NCBI GenBank assembly: GCA_032622095.1
Contig: CP136067.1
Span: forward strand, 59,957,893-60,021,892
Direction: 5' to 3'
From: Siphonodentalium dalli
Taxonomy: Eukaryota; Mollusca; Scaphopoda; Gadilida; Siphonodentaliidae
Length of the DNA stretch: 64,000 bases
The translations under genes were made by a program, and so were the position numbers. This document shows, one piece after another, positions 1 through 11,110 of this stretch (its first letter is position 1; the number at the start of each line of letters is the position of its first letter). The notes beneath the pieces were generated by a model. It searched no databases. It saw only the letters and a program-made list of their open reading frames with translations, and was not told where the DNA came from.

Positions 1-216
1 ATTCTGCAACATAAAGATGATTGGTAGATATTTCCAATCATATAATGTAAATATATATAAATTTGTGTGTGAATTTAAACATTTTCGGAAAAGTTTGAGA
101 TTAAAATAAAATGGTAAATAGTATATATCTATGCCCCAGCAGCTCGCTTATCACATCCAATTTTATAATGCTCCAATTATAGAACGAATGTTCATTCCAT
201 TTTAACCAATACTCAC

Positions 217-295
217 GCAGAATGATCATCCCATTTGTGACTAGAAACATTTGGTCCACATTTTTTTTTAAAGCATCCAAATCATCCCGATTCAT
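217..295 (-). CDS. First coding exon of an Amt-type ammonium transporter-like gene (copy 1)
   Basis: Partial host gene. The exon encodes about 26 residues containing DALKKNVDQMFLVTNGMIIL and ends in a GTGAGT splice donor (plus-strand 211-216), leaving one base of the next codon (phase 1). From family knowledge, invertebrate Amt/MEP transporters (membrane ammonium channels) start with a short segment of the form LKxNVDQxFLxxMxxIIF that leads into the first membrane helix. A paralogous exon at 29253-29337 has the same peptide pattern, the same phase and its own donor. The Met at 293-295 is preferred because it aligns with the paralogue's start; an in-frame upstream Met exists at 338-340. Later exons would lie below position 1 and are not visible. 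Exon status is fairly sure; the family name rests on one short peptide. Confidence 0.55.
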
Positions 296-772
296 GGTTG
301 TTTGGATAATATCGCCTATCAGCCAGCTGGAACAATTCAACGTGCTCGATGTATGAATCTCAATTTCCCAAAAACATCAATAGGTGCAGATTAGTTATGA
401 CGTGAAAATTACCGACCAGCCAGCTATCAGGTAGAGAACACTCCTTTCTGGAACTGATGTTCAAACTACGATGATTATGTCGATACGGAATGAGCTACTA
501 TATAACAATAAAAATATATTCCTGTTTTGCGGATATTCACATAATTGCCATGTTTAAATGTTGACGACATGCATACTTCAAAAGGGTATACATAAACTCC
601 GATTATTGCCTAGAGAATTTGTCAACCAGAAACAAACAACAGGTCTAAAGTACATATCCGTATAACTAATGTTAATTACCTCTTAAATGTGCACTATCAT
701 TGACGCGGATTTTCCGTTTCAGTGATGGCCCTCAGCGGGATTGTCCCACCAATCTATTCGAGCTTATTAAGA
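296..772. other. Upstream region with no recognised gene
   Basis: AT-rich sequence upstream of the minus-strand first exon at 217-295, so it should contain that gene's 5' UTR and promoter. I see no clear TATA box, repeat or second exon. Confidence 0.3.
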
Positions 773-850
773 TGTTCCCGATTGCTCCTCTCAATTTCAA
801 GGGTTAAAATTTCCAAATTTAGAAGGCTCGCTTTGTTCTTGTGCATGTCG
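773..850 (-). pseudogene. Possible C-terminus of a Harbinger-associated Myb/SANT-like protein
   Basis: On the minus strand a charged, helix-forming stretch (KNKASLLNLEILTLEIERSN and onward to HLNKLE) runs straight into a stop codon. PIF/Harbinger elements carry a second gene, a Myb/SANT-like DNA-binding protein, that often ends in such a Leu/Glu/Lys coil. A Harbinger transposase-like fragment lies about 150 bp away on the same strand, which is the main support. It is short and could be a chance coil. Confidence 0.25.
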
Positions 851-1006
851 ATTATATGCAAACAAGGAAAACCAGATATGTTGGGGGACCCACCTCTTAG
901 GGTTCGTTTACCTTGAGGTAGATATGTGTACATTTATGCACGCATACTATTGTAAACGGGTATATACAGGAATGCACACAGAATGAAAACGGTGGTTCTC
1001 GGAGGT

Positions 1007-1160
1007 GATCACAATTAAGTACTTGGTATATGGTCGAGCAAACATCATGAAAGATTTTGCATATTACTGAACCAGAAGCCAGGAAATGCAGAGTGACGCA
1101 CATTTTTTGATACGGCGTCAGCGCTTTCTGAAATTGTGCGTCATGTTTCCTGTTTATCAT
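1007..1160 (-). pseudogene. PIF/Harbinger (DDE_Tnp_4) transposase fragment
   Basis: The minus-strand reading frame contains ALTPYQKMCVTLHFLASGSV followed by ICKIFHDVCSTIYQVL. This matches the helix-turn-helix region of Harbinger/HARBI1-type transposases (pattern: ITPxxKLxVTLRFLATGxS, then FxVSxSTVxxIV). Only this section is present. The catalytic DDE domain downstream is absent and the frame ends soon after, so it is a non-functional remnant. A possible partner-protein remnant sits just downstream. Confidence 0.5.
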
Positions 1161-1164
1161 AGAC

Positions 1165-1890
1165 CCGGCTGAATCTATGAACAACTAGAATGCACTCACT
1201 GGAGCTGCCTATACTTGCGCCCATCACACATTTGGCATGTGTTGTGGTGTCTTACCAACAGCAGTTTGGTGCTGGCCCCTCGTTTGAGAGGGATCGATAA
1301 CAAAACTCTATATATCAAATCTCAGTTCATCCATCGCTGAAATAGTTGTGTGTACGGACAGAATATCTGTTATCTCAAGTTGATCTATTACACTAATGCT
1401 AGTGTTAGTAATACGTACGAGTTTTTTGACATATTTATAGAACAATATAGACATCTTGCATATAAAGGGTGTGAAAACGATTGCTTGCCGATTATGCTAT
1501 ATTATAAACCAATTGGGCTAGTGTGACTAGCATGACATAATTACAAATGCCGACACAATTAATTAAAAACACGCGACCATTGGCTAGTCTTTGATTAACA
1601 GTGTGTCAATGAGAACATTCCCCCATTAGCGACTGATCTACAATCTTCGGGAACATATCATCAAAATGTCTATTGCGTTGAGAATGAGAAAGCTTGTTTT
1701 CCCAGTTAATTAATAAGGTATTTTAATAATCCATGTTTCCACATTCACATTTCAGTGCAATTGTTTTTCATTTGAACCACGCGCTCGACTGTTTGGCCGG
1801 ACTTGATTCATATGCACCAGGATCTTTGGCAGATGTTTTGAACTTTCTAGAAATATGTTCGCATCTCACTGTCTCTGCGAAAAAAAAAAA
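1165..1890. other. Intergenic AT-rich stretch, nothing recognised
   Basis: No coding region, inverted repeat or known repeat family was recognised by eye. Confidence 0.3.
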
Positions 1891-1897
1891 TTCCGCC

Positions 1898-1915
1898 GGG
1901 GGGGGGGGGGGGGGG
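1898..1915. repeat. Homopolymer G run (G18)
   Basis: Eighteen consecutive G after an A-run, in AT-rich surroundings, followed by a GGTGGGTGGG-type G-rich segment. Open frames crossing it read as poly-Gly or poly-Pro and are artefacts. Confidence 0.9.
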
Positions 1916-2257
1916 TCGAAAAAAAAAATACAAGGACCTGGTGGGTGGGTGTCCCCGAGCCCGGAATGCAGATTTTTTCTGATGTCATGCATTTTTTTCT
2001 CCAAAATCATTTCTAAGACAAATTACAGCTTCAAAATGAATTGAAACAATCAGATTCATAGAGTAGTGAATAGCCTTATACAAGTGAGGGGGTTCTATAT
2101 TTAAATTTGTTGTCCACAATTTCTCCTTTTAACAGTTGAAACCATGGGGTGGGTCCGGTTTTGGTCGAGGAAAAAAATTGCAATAAAAAAAAATCCATTC
2201 TCATCTTTTCTCATAGTTTATCATGGTTTTTAACTTATTATACATAGAGGATACCTG

Positions 2258-2400
2258 CGTGTTTTGAGTGAATACCGGAAGTATCTCATGAGTGGTCACA
2301 GTGAGATACTGGAATCATCACGAGTTAGGCCACGAGTGATGATTCCAGTATCTCACTGTGACCACGAATGAGGTAATTCTGGTATTCACCCAAAACACGA
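2258..2400. repeat. Near-perfect palindromic hairpin (foldback MITE-like)
   Basis: Two arms of about 67 bp (2258-2325 and 2333-2400) are inverted copies with only a few mismatches, separated by under 10 bp. Both ends carry CGTGTTTTG. The shape fits a small foldback or MITE hairpin. I found no transposase or certain target-site duplication. Confidence 0.75.
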
Positions 2401-3130
2401 AGGTTTTCTTTTTGTTATATGCGCTATTTACTAAAATAGATCGAGGAATTAATTCAAAATCGAACTGATTCCGATTTTATATAAAGATGGATAAATACCA
2501 ACACCCCGTCCGATCTATGCACAGACATTCCATGTATAGCACTCTACACTGCCAATTTGTTAAGTGTTTCGACCATTTTGTTACACCATGTTTACGAACT
2601 GGTGATTTGCGCAATAATAACGAGTTGTTCACTGATTGGAGCATTAAAAGGCTCCAGATTCAATCTCAGCATCTAATTTTCAAAAAAATTCGGGGGACGC
2701 ATTTGGCAGCTCCTGCTGGGATACTACTCGCCTCGTCATTTTGTAGGAGAGCTACTCGCCACTGGCCTAGAATGATTTTAAGGGGAGCTCCTCATTGCTC
2801 ACCAGTGAATTCCCACATGGAGAGGACTGGAACTGTGTTTATTTAATCAAATTGATGGTGTTTTTACTTTACACATGCACATATTTTAACCTATTGCTAA
2901 TAAGGGACACAACTATCCTGTTAAAGTGGGTATTTTACCTTTATAACCATAAATATTTGGGTTTTTAAAGGTTTTGTCACTGGTTTTGTTGGCATATTTT
3001 TCAGCCATGTGCTTTGTTTGTTTATTTTTTGTGGGTATACTTGATCAGCGTTTTCTCAGTTCCGGTGCAGACACAATGAGAGACCCTTACCCTGCCAACA
3101 ACACATTATTTAGTAGAATTTACAATATTT
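2401..3130. other. No recognised gene
   Basis: A 119-codon frame at 2487-2846 (+) starts with ATG but shows no domain, low-complexity pattern or splice context that I recognise. It is treated as unproven. Confidence 0.25.
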
Positions 3131-3139
3131 TCATCAATT

Positions 3140-3312
3140 TTGGGGGTGGGTGTCACAGACCTGGGTGGGAAAAACTTACGGTCCCGGGTGGGTGCCCCAG
3201 ACCTGGGTGGAAAAAACTTACGCTCCCGGGGTGGTGGGTCCCCAAAACTCAAAAACACAAAATTTCCACCTTGTATCCGTCATTCTTTTCCTGACCCACC
3301 CCCCCCCCCCCC
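3140..3312. repeat. GGGTGGG-rich minisatellite plus C14 run
   Basis: Two ~45 bp units containing ACCTGGGTGG followed by AAAAACTTACG are repeated head-to-tail. They are followed by a GGTGGTGGG segment and a C14 homopolymer (3299-3312). Confidence 0.65.
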
Positions 3313-3861
3313 GATTCCGCACGCATTTATTTTAGACTTGATCTCCACTCATTTCCTCGAGTTTCAAGTTACATAAAATAGGCTTCTAATGGGCAGTACT
3401 ATTGCCCACTTTTGTTTACATGCAGAATATATATATATATTTATAATAATAAAACACGAAGTTGTTGGAAGATTGAATGGTTTAGCCAGTCCGTGTAATA
3501 CGAGTCTCGCTGTCTGGACATCGACGCAAACATGTCTGGTGTTTTGCGCGCCCATGTAGCTCGTCACGTCCTGATGTGCGTCGTGGCGTCATGGCGTCTT
3601 GATCGGTTTTCAGAAAGAAATCATTCAATATTGTTCATTTATTAACGATTTATTACCAAAATAAAACCAGATAACGATGCAAATTAAGTATATATGTGGA
3701 TTTAAATTACAATTGATGCAACCATTTCATATTTGCGTGTGCATTATTTACAGTATGTACTTCCGGTATGACGTAACATGTTCGCGGAAGGACAGACAGA
3801 TGGACAGGCAGATAAACAGACAGATAAACATGGACTGGCGCAAGTAACGATGCTGCTGCGG

Positions 3862-4108
3862 CACCAGTGACGTGGCGATAGAGAGGGGATGTCTCATGCA
3901 CCCCCAACTTTTGTAAAAGTTTTCACCAGTTGGAAATTTCGTACCTGACACAACGTTTGTTGGAAATTTCACACCATCATTATATGTTAAAATTGTTCTT
4001 TTAGTTTATATCGCTCGTGCGATTGGTCTGGTTCAAGGGTACGGGTGCAGTTGGAAATTCCAATGTGGACCCCCCCCCCCCTACGTTGACCCTATATTCA
4101 CGTCCCTG
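3862..4108 (+). repeat. Dispersed repeat with TTGGAAATTTC motifs (short relative of the composite family)
   Basis: Contains GTTGGAAATTTC twice, a CTGACACAACG segment, GGGTGCAGTTGGAAATT and a terminal CACGTCCCTG. The same ordered motifs occur in the larger repeats at 6160-7000 and 27180-28012. It includes a C12 run at 4070-4081. Confidence 0.55.
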
Positions 4109-5390
4109 TTCGACATAGACTAAATAGTGCATGATTCATATTTTTGTCTGGCCTAAACTGACGCGAACGAGCAGTGAATTGTCCATTAACTGAGTACTGA
4201 CGAGCGGGCGTTCACTACCAGTATAATCATGTTGTGATCATAGTAATCCGCGTTACGTGACTTCACACAGTTCTGTAAAAATATAGATCTACACCAATAT
4301 AAACGCACCTTAATAGTCCCTTTTAACCGATAATTTTGTCACACGTTATGAACGTTTCTTTCACTATCTGTAGCAGACATTTCGGAATACAGGCCAGGCT
4401 TGTACTAATGGATTGACATATATGTCTTTAACCATTTTATTTCTTTACTGAGCGAATTTGTCCGTTCAGTTATAACAGTATAGACTGTAATGGTCTACTC
4501 TAATAATCTGTATAGGGTGCCGAAAACACAAACCAGACAGATGACCAGATAGATGAACCAGACAGGTGAACATATATAAATTCACTCTTCAGTGGTCGTA
4601 TGTTGAAATTAGTATGTGAACATTCCTTAATGCCACATGGGGTTTTCGATCCAAATTACACCTAATGATATTCGCTTTTGATTTTTTCCCGGTATCGAAA
4701 TATACATCAACTCTACCTTTCTACAAACATTATATTATATCCCATAAAGATGAATTGACGTCAATAAAAATAAAACTTCGAACACAATGTTCGGGCCCCG
4801 AACAAAAACAGTGTCATTTGTATTCCCATATAGACAATATGGTCGTAATGAAATGGTACAATATTCCGTAACCCTCACGGTATAAACACAGTGCCGACAG
4901 CAATTTTCCGGTACTTTGTACCGTTTCAAAACGGATTTTTTTTCCGAAGACCAAAAGCAGGCCGGTAGAATGGTTATAATCATTGTCAAAATATATACGA
5001 CATACACAGTGAAAAGGTTATAGGCATATACATACAATTTAAGCAAGAAAACCATAATCAGAAATGGTAACGCCCTCAAGATTATATTATTACGCATAAA
5101 TATCAATTATAATAAAAAAAAGTTAAATATATTGGTTACATGAATGCACCGCCACAGAATTCCGTTAAAAACAACTAATCCTTCAAATTATTACAAAAAC
5201 TACGGCTTATTACTGCAGGTTTCTAATTCACCACACCAGAAGTCTCTAAATGCGGATCAAAAATCGGAGTCATTGTGTTCCCGCCATAAAATCTTCAACA
5301 GTGATCAAGCCATTGTTGATATCTAAACATTGAAAGCAATTAATGCGGTCATAATAGTTACATACTGCAACTATCAATCCAGCGAATTTG
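4109..5390. other. Intergenic stretch, nothing recognised
   Basis: No supported gene. Short CAGA-type tetranucleotide stretches occur near 4530-4570; the rest is unremarkable AT-rich sequence. Confidence 0.3.
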
Positions 5391-5394
5391 ATAT

Positions 5395-5990
5395 GATTTA
5401 TAGAAAAAACCACTATTATCATGACCGTGTCGTTATTTGTTTAAAATACGTATCAATTGACATATACGCACCCGTTGCCTCATTAAAATCAACAGATTTC
5501 GACCATTTTAGGGGATCTCCGCGAATTCGTGAAACTCCGCAAATAGACTTCCGCAAACAGGGACCTACTGCGAATTGTCACAACAGGCTATCTATCAGTT
5601 GGTTGAACACTATTTCCCTTTTTACTAAAGTAAATTAACAAGTAAATATCGAATGACGATACATATATTTGTAAACAAGCAATGCATATAATGTTATTGG
5701 GACGAAAAGTCGCAAGACTTGTTCCGTATTATGATGATCATGATCATGATCATGATATAATTGATAGAACAAACCATTATTATGATGATCGTGTCGTTAT
5801 TTGTTTAAAATATGTATCAGTTGACATATACGCACCCGTTCCCTCATTAAAATCAACATATTTCGACCATTTTAGGCGACTTCCGCGAATTCGGGGACAT
5901 CCGCAAATAGACGTCCGCAAACAGGGACCTACTGCGAATTGTCACAACCGGAAAAAGGAAAAAACAATTATCTAATATAAAAGCTCCACA
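5395..5990 (+). repeat. Two direct repeats of ~210-240 bp
   Basis: The segment starting near 5395 is repeated near 5752 (357 bp apart) with scattered substitutions. Shared blocks include GTGTCGTTATTTGTTTAAAA, CATATACGCACCCGTT and AAACAGGGACCTACTGCG. A frame stays open through both copies, but the amino-acid changes are frequent and no domain is recognised. Confidence 0.7.
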
Positions 5991-6159
5991 GACACACGGC
6001 GCATTCGACGACACACGGCGATCTAAAAATTTCCCCACCGGTTTGCACCCGATGGGCGTGAATGAGTCTATAATATATTGAGTGAACAAGTGGTTTGAAT
6101 GGCGTGAGCCCTGTTAGTGTCGCTATCATGCGCTTGCAAATGTTCTTTAAGGGTTCGCT

Positions 6160-7000
6160 CTGCCACAGAGTTGCACCAGAGTCGTTATTTCGTGGGAGAA
6201 TCCAAAACTGATTACAGGGGCGGGTCTAAACCGCGATTACGCTGATTCTTGGTCAGATTTTGAAATCCACAAGGTCGCCGGTACTATGTTTAATGTTCTC
6301 CCAGCGTCAAATATTGCTCATGTATTTGACACAAGTATTCATTATTATATATTTATAATGTTCATGTTTGTGGTGAAAGTCATGCATTTCTTCGATATGT
6401 ATATATACATATAGTGGTACCTAATTAGCTGTCAATCCGCACTCAATCATAGCATCTTTTTCAAGTTAAAGTTTGTTTATCGGTGAAGGCAAGAATTTCT
6501 AACAGCTCTCCTGATAAAATTCCGAAGACGTTTTGGAGAACACATGAAACTTGTTAGTTGTACAGGGACGTGTCGACAGGCCCGTCCTGGGATTGATTGG
6601 GGGTATGTCTACTCCCTCAACAGTTGAAAATTTCTTTCCTGACACAACATTATTTGGACATTTGACACCATATTTAGGTTGGAATTGTTCTCATTGTTTT
6701 TCAACCAGTAATTAGTGAATGAAATGGTTATCAGTTGGTAAGTTTCTTCCAACCTCAGGGTGTGTCAGGTTGGATATTTCCAAGTGGGTGCAAATAGAAT
6801 TCTGCGAACATGGGAGTTTGATGTTTAGTTCAAAGGGGGTGGGTGCAGTTGGAAATTTTAAGGTGGACCACCCCATGGGGAAATTGACTGACATTTCGAC
6901 TATAATCCTGCGATCCAATAAAAAGCTTTACATTTATGTTTGTGCGATTGGAAGATGTGTTGTGTCTTAGGAAATTGGTGTGTTCTTTCGGGATATCCAA
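6160..7000 (+). mobile_element. Composite dispersed repeat, copy (a)
   Basis: Long repeat homologous over its length to the minus strand of 27180-28012. The left third (GAGTCGTTATTTCGTGGGAG to CAAGTTAAAGT) also matches 12385-12720 on the minus strand. The middle contains CAGGGACGTG, then several TTGGAAAT-type motifs and GGTGTGTCAGGTTGGATAT. The right end has GCTTTACATTTATGTTTGTG. No protein is encoded, so it is probably a non-autonomous transposable element. Confidence 0.65.
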
Positions 7001-9100
7001 TGGAAATGTCGCCGACTTCATGTTTATCCTACGCCGGAGCTACTCTTACAATGATGTATTTCCGCCTTCTGGTAAATTCCCATGACGAACCTGAACGAAG
7101 AGCAGAACCAATCAAGTCTAAATACAGAACTATTCAAGTCAACTTTTCAATTCTTCACATAAATATTTGTGTTTCCACTGATTATAAAAGATTTGTTTAT
7201 TGCATGTTTTGTTTCTATTGTTGCTTAAATATAATATTCTAACGTTGAAAGTAATGCCAAAGATTCAATATTTGGTGTGCCGACATTTCTAATGTTTTAT
7301 TGGATTATGTGTGTCTTTTTTCCGCAAGCCACGCGGAAGCTTTAAACCACGTGCATTGAATCGAACCAGAATCGCCCTTTGGTTGAATCCAGGTCAATCC
7401 ACGACAACTGTGAAGATTATTGCACGATTCCATCACATTTCTAATTACTAGAAATGTGTTTCTACATTTACTGAAAAAAACAGAGTCGGGTTGACATGTA
7501 ACATTTTACGGCCTTTCCTTTCTTCGGACCATTGTTTGCATTCAGACTAGCCACATAGAAGCGAATCAAATTTCGTCTCTTCAAACGAATTTGGTGAAAT
7601 AGAACCGGGGAAACCCAATAATGTTGCATTTTGTCGCAAGACATTGATCGCACTGATGAATGGGGGGGGGGGGGGGGGGGGGTATGGAATGTGGCATTTG
7701 TTTTCCTTTTCAAATTAGTTCCAACTTTCCAATTGAGATTGTGCAGAACAAAAAATGGAAGATTCTCTTTTTATTATCGGTTTTAATATTTGAATTACAG
7801 TTGTCAAGAAGTGGATTAATTAGCTACATGTATGGCCCGGAAGATCGGTTCATGTATCCATTGTTAACCCTTCCATATAATTTCCGGGCACGGTGATCCC
7901 ACTCATCCAGATTATGTACCATCATAAGAAATGTGGTACTCCAAAATTAGCCTGACAACACATGCATCGAAGATTGGCCGTGAGAAGATGCACAGAATAA
8001 GGAACTCATCCAAAATACTGATATATGACGAAGCAGAAGCTGGACATGTTCTATACATGTAGTTCAACGAGAACCATACATACAACAGTCTCAACAGATG
8101 ACCAGCAAGTTTAAGGTATGTTGAATATACTATACACGACACCTGCTGTACCAGTACACGTACTTGTATTCGAAAGTTTACTTTACAAATGACACAATAG
8201 CTTTTAATTTATATACATGTATATGTATCTGTACATATTATGGTCATATAAGGCCATGTTTAATTTAATTCTATGTTTAGCGTCAATCGCAGCATATCCT
8301 TATTTTGTGGAAAGTAATAATAAATTTGATTAACTATTGGCAAAATGCACAATTCCATTGTCCCAACGAGTGTCCCCTGTAAACATGCAGATAGGGATAC
8401 TTATTATTAGTCCACAGACAGATGCTTCGGTGCAGCTTCATTGACATAAAATGAATGTAAACAAGATTGGTATTAAAGACATATCATATACTTGTTCGCG
8501 TGAAACTGATAAATTAGTATTCAGCAATGTCAGCTGGGGGATGTAAAATTTTACTAACATTGCCCAAAAAATCTCAAGCAAATCGACTGTACCACTACAT
8601 AGAAAACATTGTTGGAACTATACGCTCAATTGTAAATATTTACTTCTTGATTCGAGACTTTCCAAACCTTGACGTATCGATGGTGTTATTAGCTTGGTGT
8701 CATGAGGCGTTGCGCATTCACCGAGAAATAACTGCAACTAGCCACGTGGGCGCCGACCAATCAGAATGCTGGATTTAGTGATGACAACACTTAGTGTGTA
8801 AATATATAAAAATAACTACTTTTAGCAAGAGTATTCTCCATTCTATTTGATCACACGGAGTGTTTCACATCACTTTAATATTTATGCTATATTATAATTA
8901 CGTTTGTACTATATAGTATAGTAACTTCAGAAATGTTCCTATCGTGATTAGTTAATAATAAATAATCACCGCATTTTGCATTTAATTCTCAGAATCCTGG
9001 ATGACGCTATAAATAAACTTAATTAACCATGGCCTAAAATATATGCATCAGCTGAAATATATTTTGATGAGAATACATAAACAACTTGATACAATTTGAT
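7001..9100. other. Intergenic stretch with a G21 run
   Basis: A 21-base G homopolymer lies at 7662-7682. No frame in this region shows a domain that I recognise, and no other repeat structure stood out. Confidence 0.35.
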
Positions 9101-9108
9101 AACCAACA

Positions 9109-9205
9109 GCGAACTCAGAAGTCGTTCCGTTCATACTGATTACACTCATAATTAAATCAGGACGAATGTATTCCATTGTGAAAGGAATGACTTCTGAGTT
9201 CTCTG
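9109..9205. repeat. Short inverted repeat
   Basis: GAACTCAGAAGTCGTTCC near 9112 is complemented by GGAATGACTTCTGAGTTC near 9183, giving a stem of about 18 bp with one mismatch and a ~55 bp loop. A third partial copy (GACTTCTGAATT) follows near 9260. Confidence 0.6.
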
Positions 9206-9894
9206 TGAATTAATAAGCAACCACACAATTATATCACAATACATAATAACACTAAGCTGACTTCTGAATTTATTGTGTTTCAGGTATCCATGACATTTAT
9301 ATTAAGAATATGGTGTCTCTCTCTCAAAAAATGACAAATTACACAAGGAGAGTCAACTACCTTCGATAGGAGAGAGATCAGCTAAAGGCAGAAACCATCA
9401 TAATGAAGTTTGGAGTTAATCAACGATGACACCAAAACATTGTTCACCGGTCTGCCATCTTTTGGAGTATTCCTCTGGCTGGTGAAATTGTGTGATTGTG
9501 TTCTGCCAGCTTCAAACGTTATTACCGACCAGGAAGTTGTGATCATCATGTGTATGTGCATGGTTGGTAGACTGAGCGCATACTCTATAGCTGGGTCCAT
9601 AAGCTAGATAATGATGCAGTGTTTTTTTTGTGTGCAAATATTTCCTGTCAAACTCGATCGATCCACCTCAAAAAAAAAAATTATATGTTTTTTAAATTAC
9701 TTTTTTTTTTTTAAACAATTAGACATATTTCTTATGTTGTGAATTTGTATTTTTTTTAAATAACTTTAAAAAAAAACCCATTAGAACATATCTCTCATGT
9801 TGTGAATTTGTGAGGGTGAACAGGTGTTGTTATAGTACTATAGAACACATTGGTGCTATAAAGTGGTACAAGCCATATACACCTGCTTCCATTT

Positions 9895-10135
9895 ATTTAT
9901 TTAATAAACATATATTACTTTCTAAACACCGTGTTTACTTTACCTAAACACCTCGTTTATTGTCTAAACATGTTATGTGTTTAATTACTTAAGCACCTAG
10001 GTGTATATTTATCTAAACACATGTATGTGCATAGTTTACCTAAACACATCGCTTAGGTTATAAACACCTCGTTTAACATACACACATGATAATGTGTTTA
10101 TAAAGTGGGACAAAAAAGTGTTTAGTGATAAACAC
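9895..10135. repeat. Cluster of TAAACAC motifs
   Basis: Degenerate copies of TAAACAC, several extended to CTCGTTTA, recur about every 20-35 bp directly upstream of the gag-like frames. It may be a 5' leader or LTR-internal repeat of that element. No LTR pair was identified. Confidence 0.55.
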
Positions 10136-11110
10136 AGGGTCAGTGGCGATGACCGCCACACAGCAATTGATATGAATAGTAAAGTGGCAGAGCTGGAACA
10201 ACGATTTTGGTTGTTGGAGGGCTTAATGCGATTAATCAAATCAAGGCCCAATGATGGTGACCATCATAGGGCAGGGAATCAATAGGGGTAACAAAGCCCA
10301 CGAGAATATGAACCGTAAACCAGTCATTACCACGGCAGTGAAGATAACCGCCACTGTACAGGGGGCAGTAGTTTTATCCAATGACGGTATAAATTACCGT
10401 CACACAACAGCTAATCTGCACAGTAAATTGACTAACATTGAGCAGCGAATTGGGTTGTTTAAAGACTTAATGCGAATAAACAACCCAAGTGATTATGACA
10501 AACATAGGACAATTCACGAGCATATGTCAGGCCTAGATAATTATAATGCCAGGGACGATAACCGTCTCTTGACATCGGGGCAAGGAGGGCCATCAAGTGA
10601 CAACTGTGGTGCCGACCGAATCGGTGTGGCAGGGCAACCCAGTAGGCGGGTCATTAAGGATGGGACGACATGGGAACTGGAGAACCTGTCGCTGTTCAAT
10701 CAGTAGCACCCGGGTACCACTTGCCACCGCCATGCAACATTGACTGGACTGCCAATTACAGGATTACCCGGGAATTTCCAGCCCTTTATTACAAATCAGT
10801 GGGGTCAAGGGTCGACTTATCCGATCACACCATACTGGGCAAGCCCAATACAACCCCAGCCTATAACCACCAACCACCCACAACAGGTTGGAATGTCCCA
10901 ACAGCCATGGGGTGACAACCAAAACCGTGGGCCCCAGGCCACAGCCAGGCAATGTCGATGATGCCCAGCAAGTGCAACCATTACGGGAGCACCGTAATGA
11001 GCGTCATGGTTACTTAGACCAAAATAGGGGAGATGGCTACGGGAGAAGAACTAGGGTTCCCAAGGTATTATCGTATAATAGTACAGGGGCATGGCACGCT
11101 TTCCGGACAC
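10094..11110 (+). pseudogene. Decayed retroelement Gag-like region
   Basis: Several overlapping frames, offset from each other, read as one decayed protein region. A helical module occurs twice (VAELEQRFWLLEGLMRL near 10170 and LTNIEQRIGLFKDLMRI near 10430). A Pro/Gln-rich stretch follows at 10740-10960, then RVPKVLSYNSTGAWHAF near 11060. That last motif resembles the start of the Gag domain of Ty3/gypsy or BEL elements (P-x-[FY]-x-G-x-x-W-x-x-F). Frameshifts separate the parts, and the region is cut off at 11111 by the A-rich tail of a minus-strand LINE. No LTRs, protease or RT were seen. Confidence 0.4.

Noticed and set aside
1733-2044. Open frames on both strands across the G18 run
   Set aside because: The peptides are driven by poly-Gly/poly-Pro and poly-Lys/poly-Phe from homopolymers; no domain.
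5144-5975. A conserved small protein in the two direct repeats
   Set aside because: The peptide differs at many positions between two similar DNA copies, so no sign of protein-level constraint.
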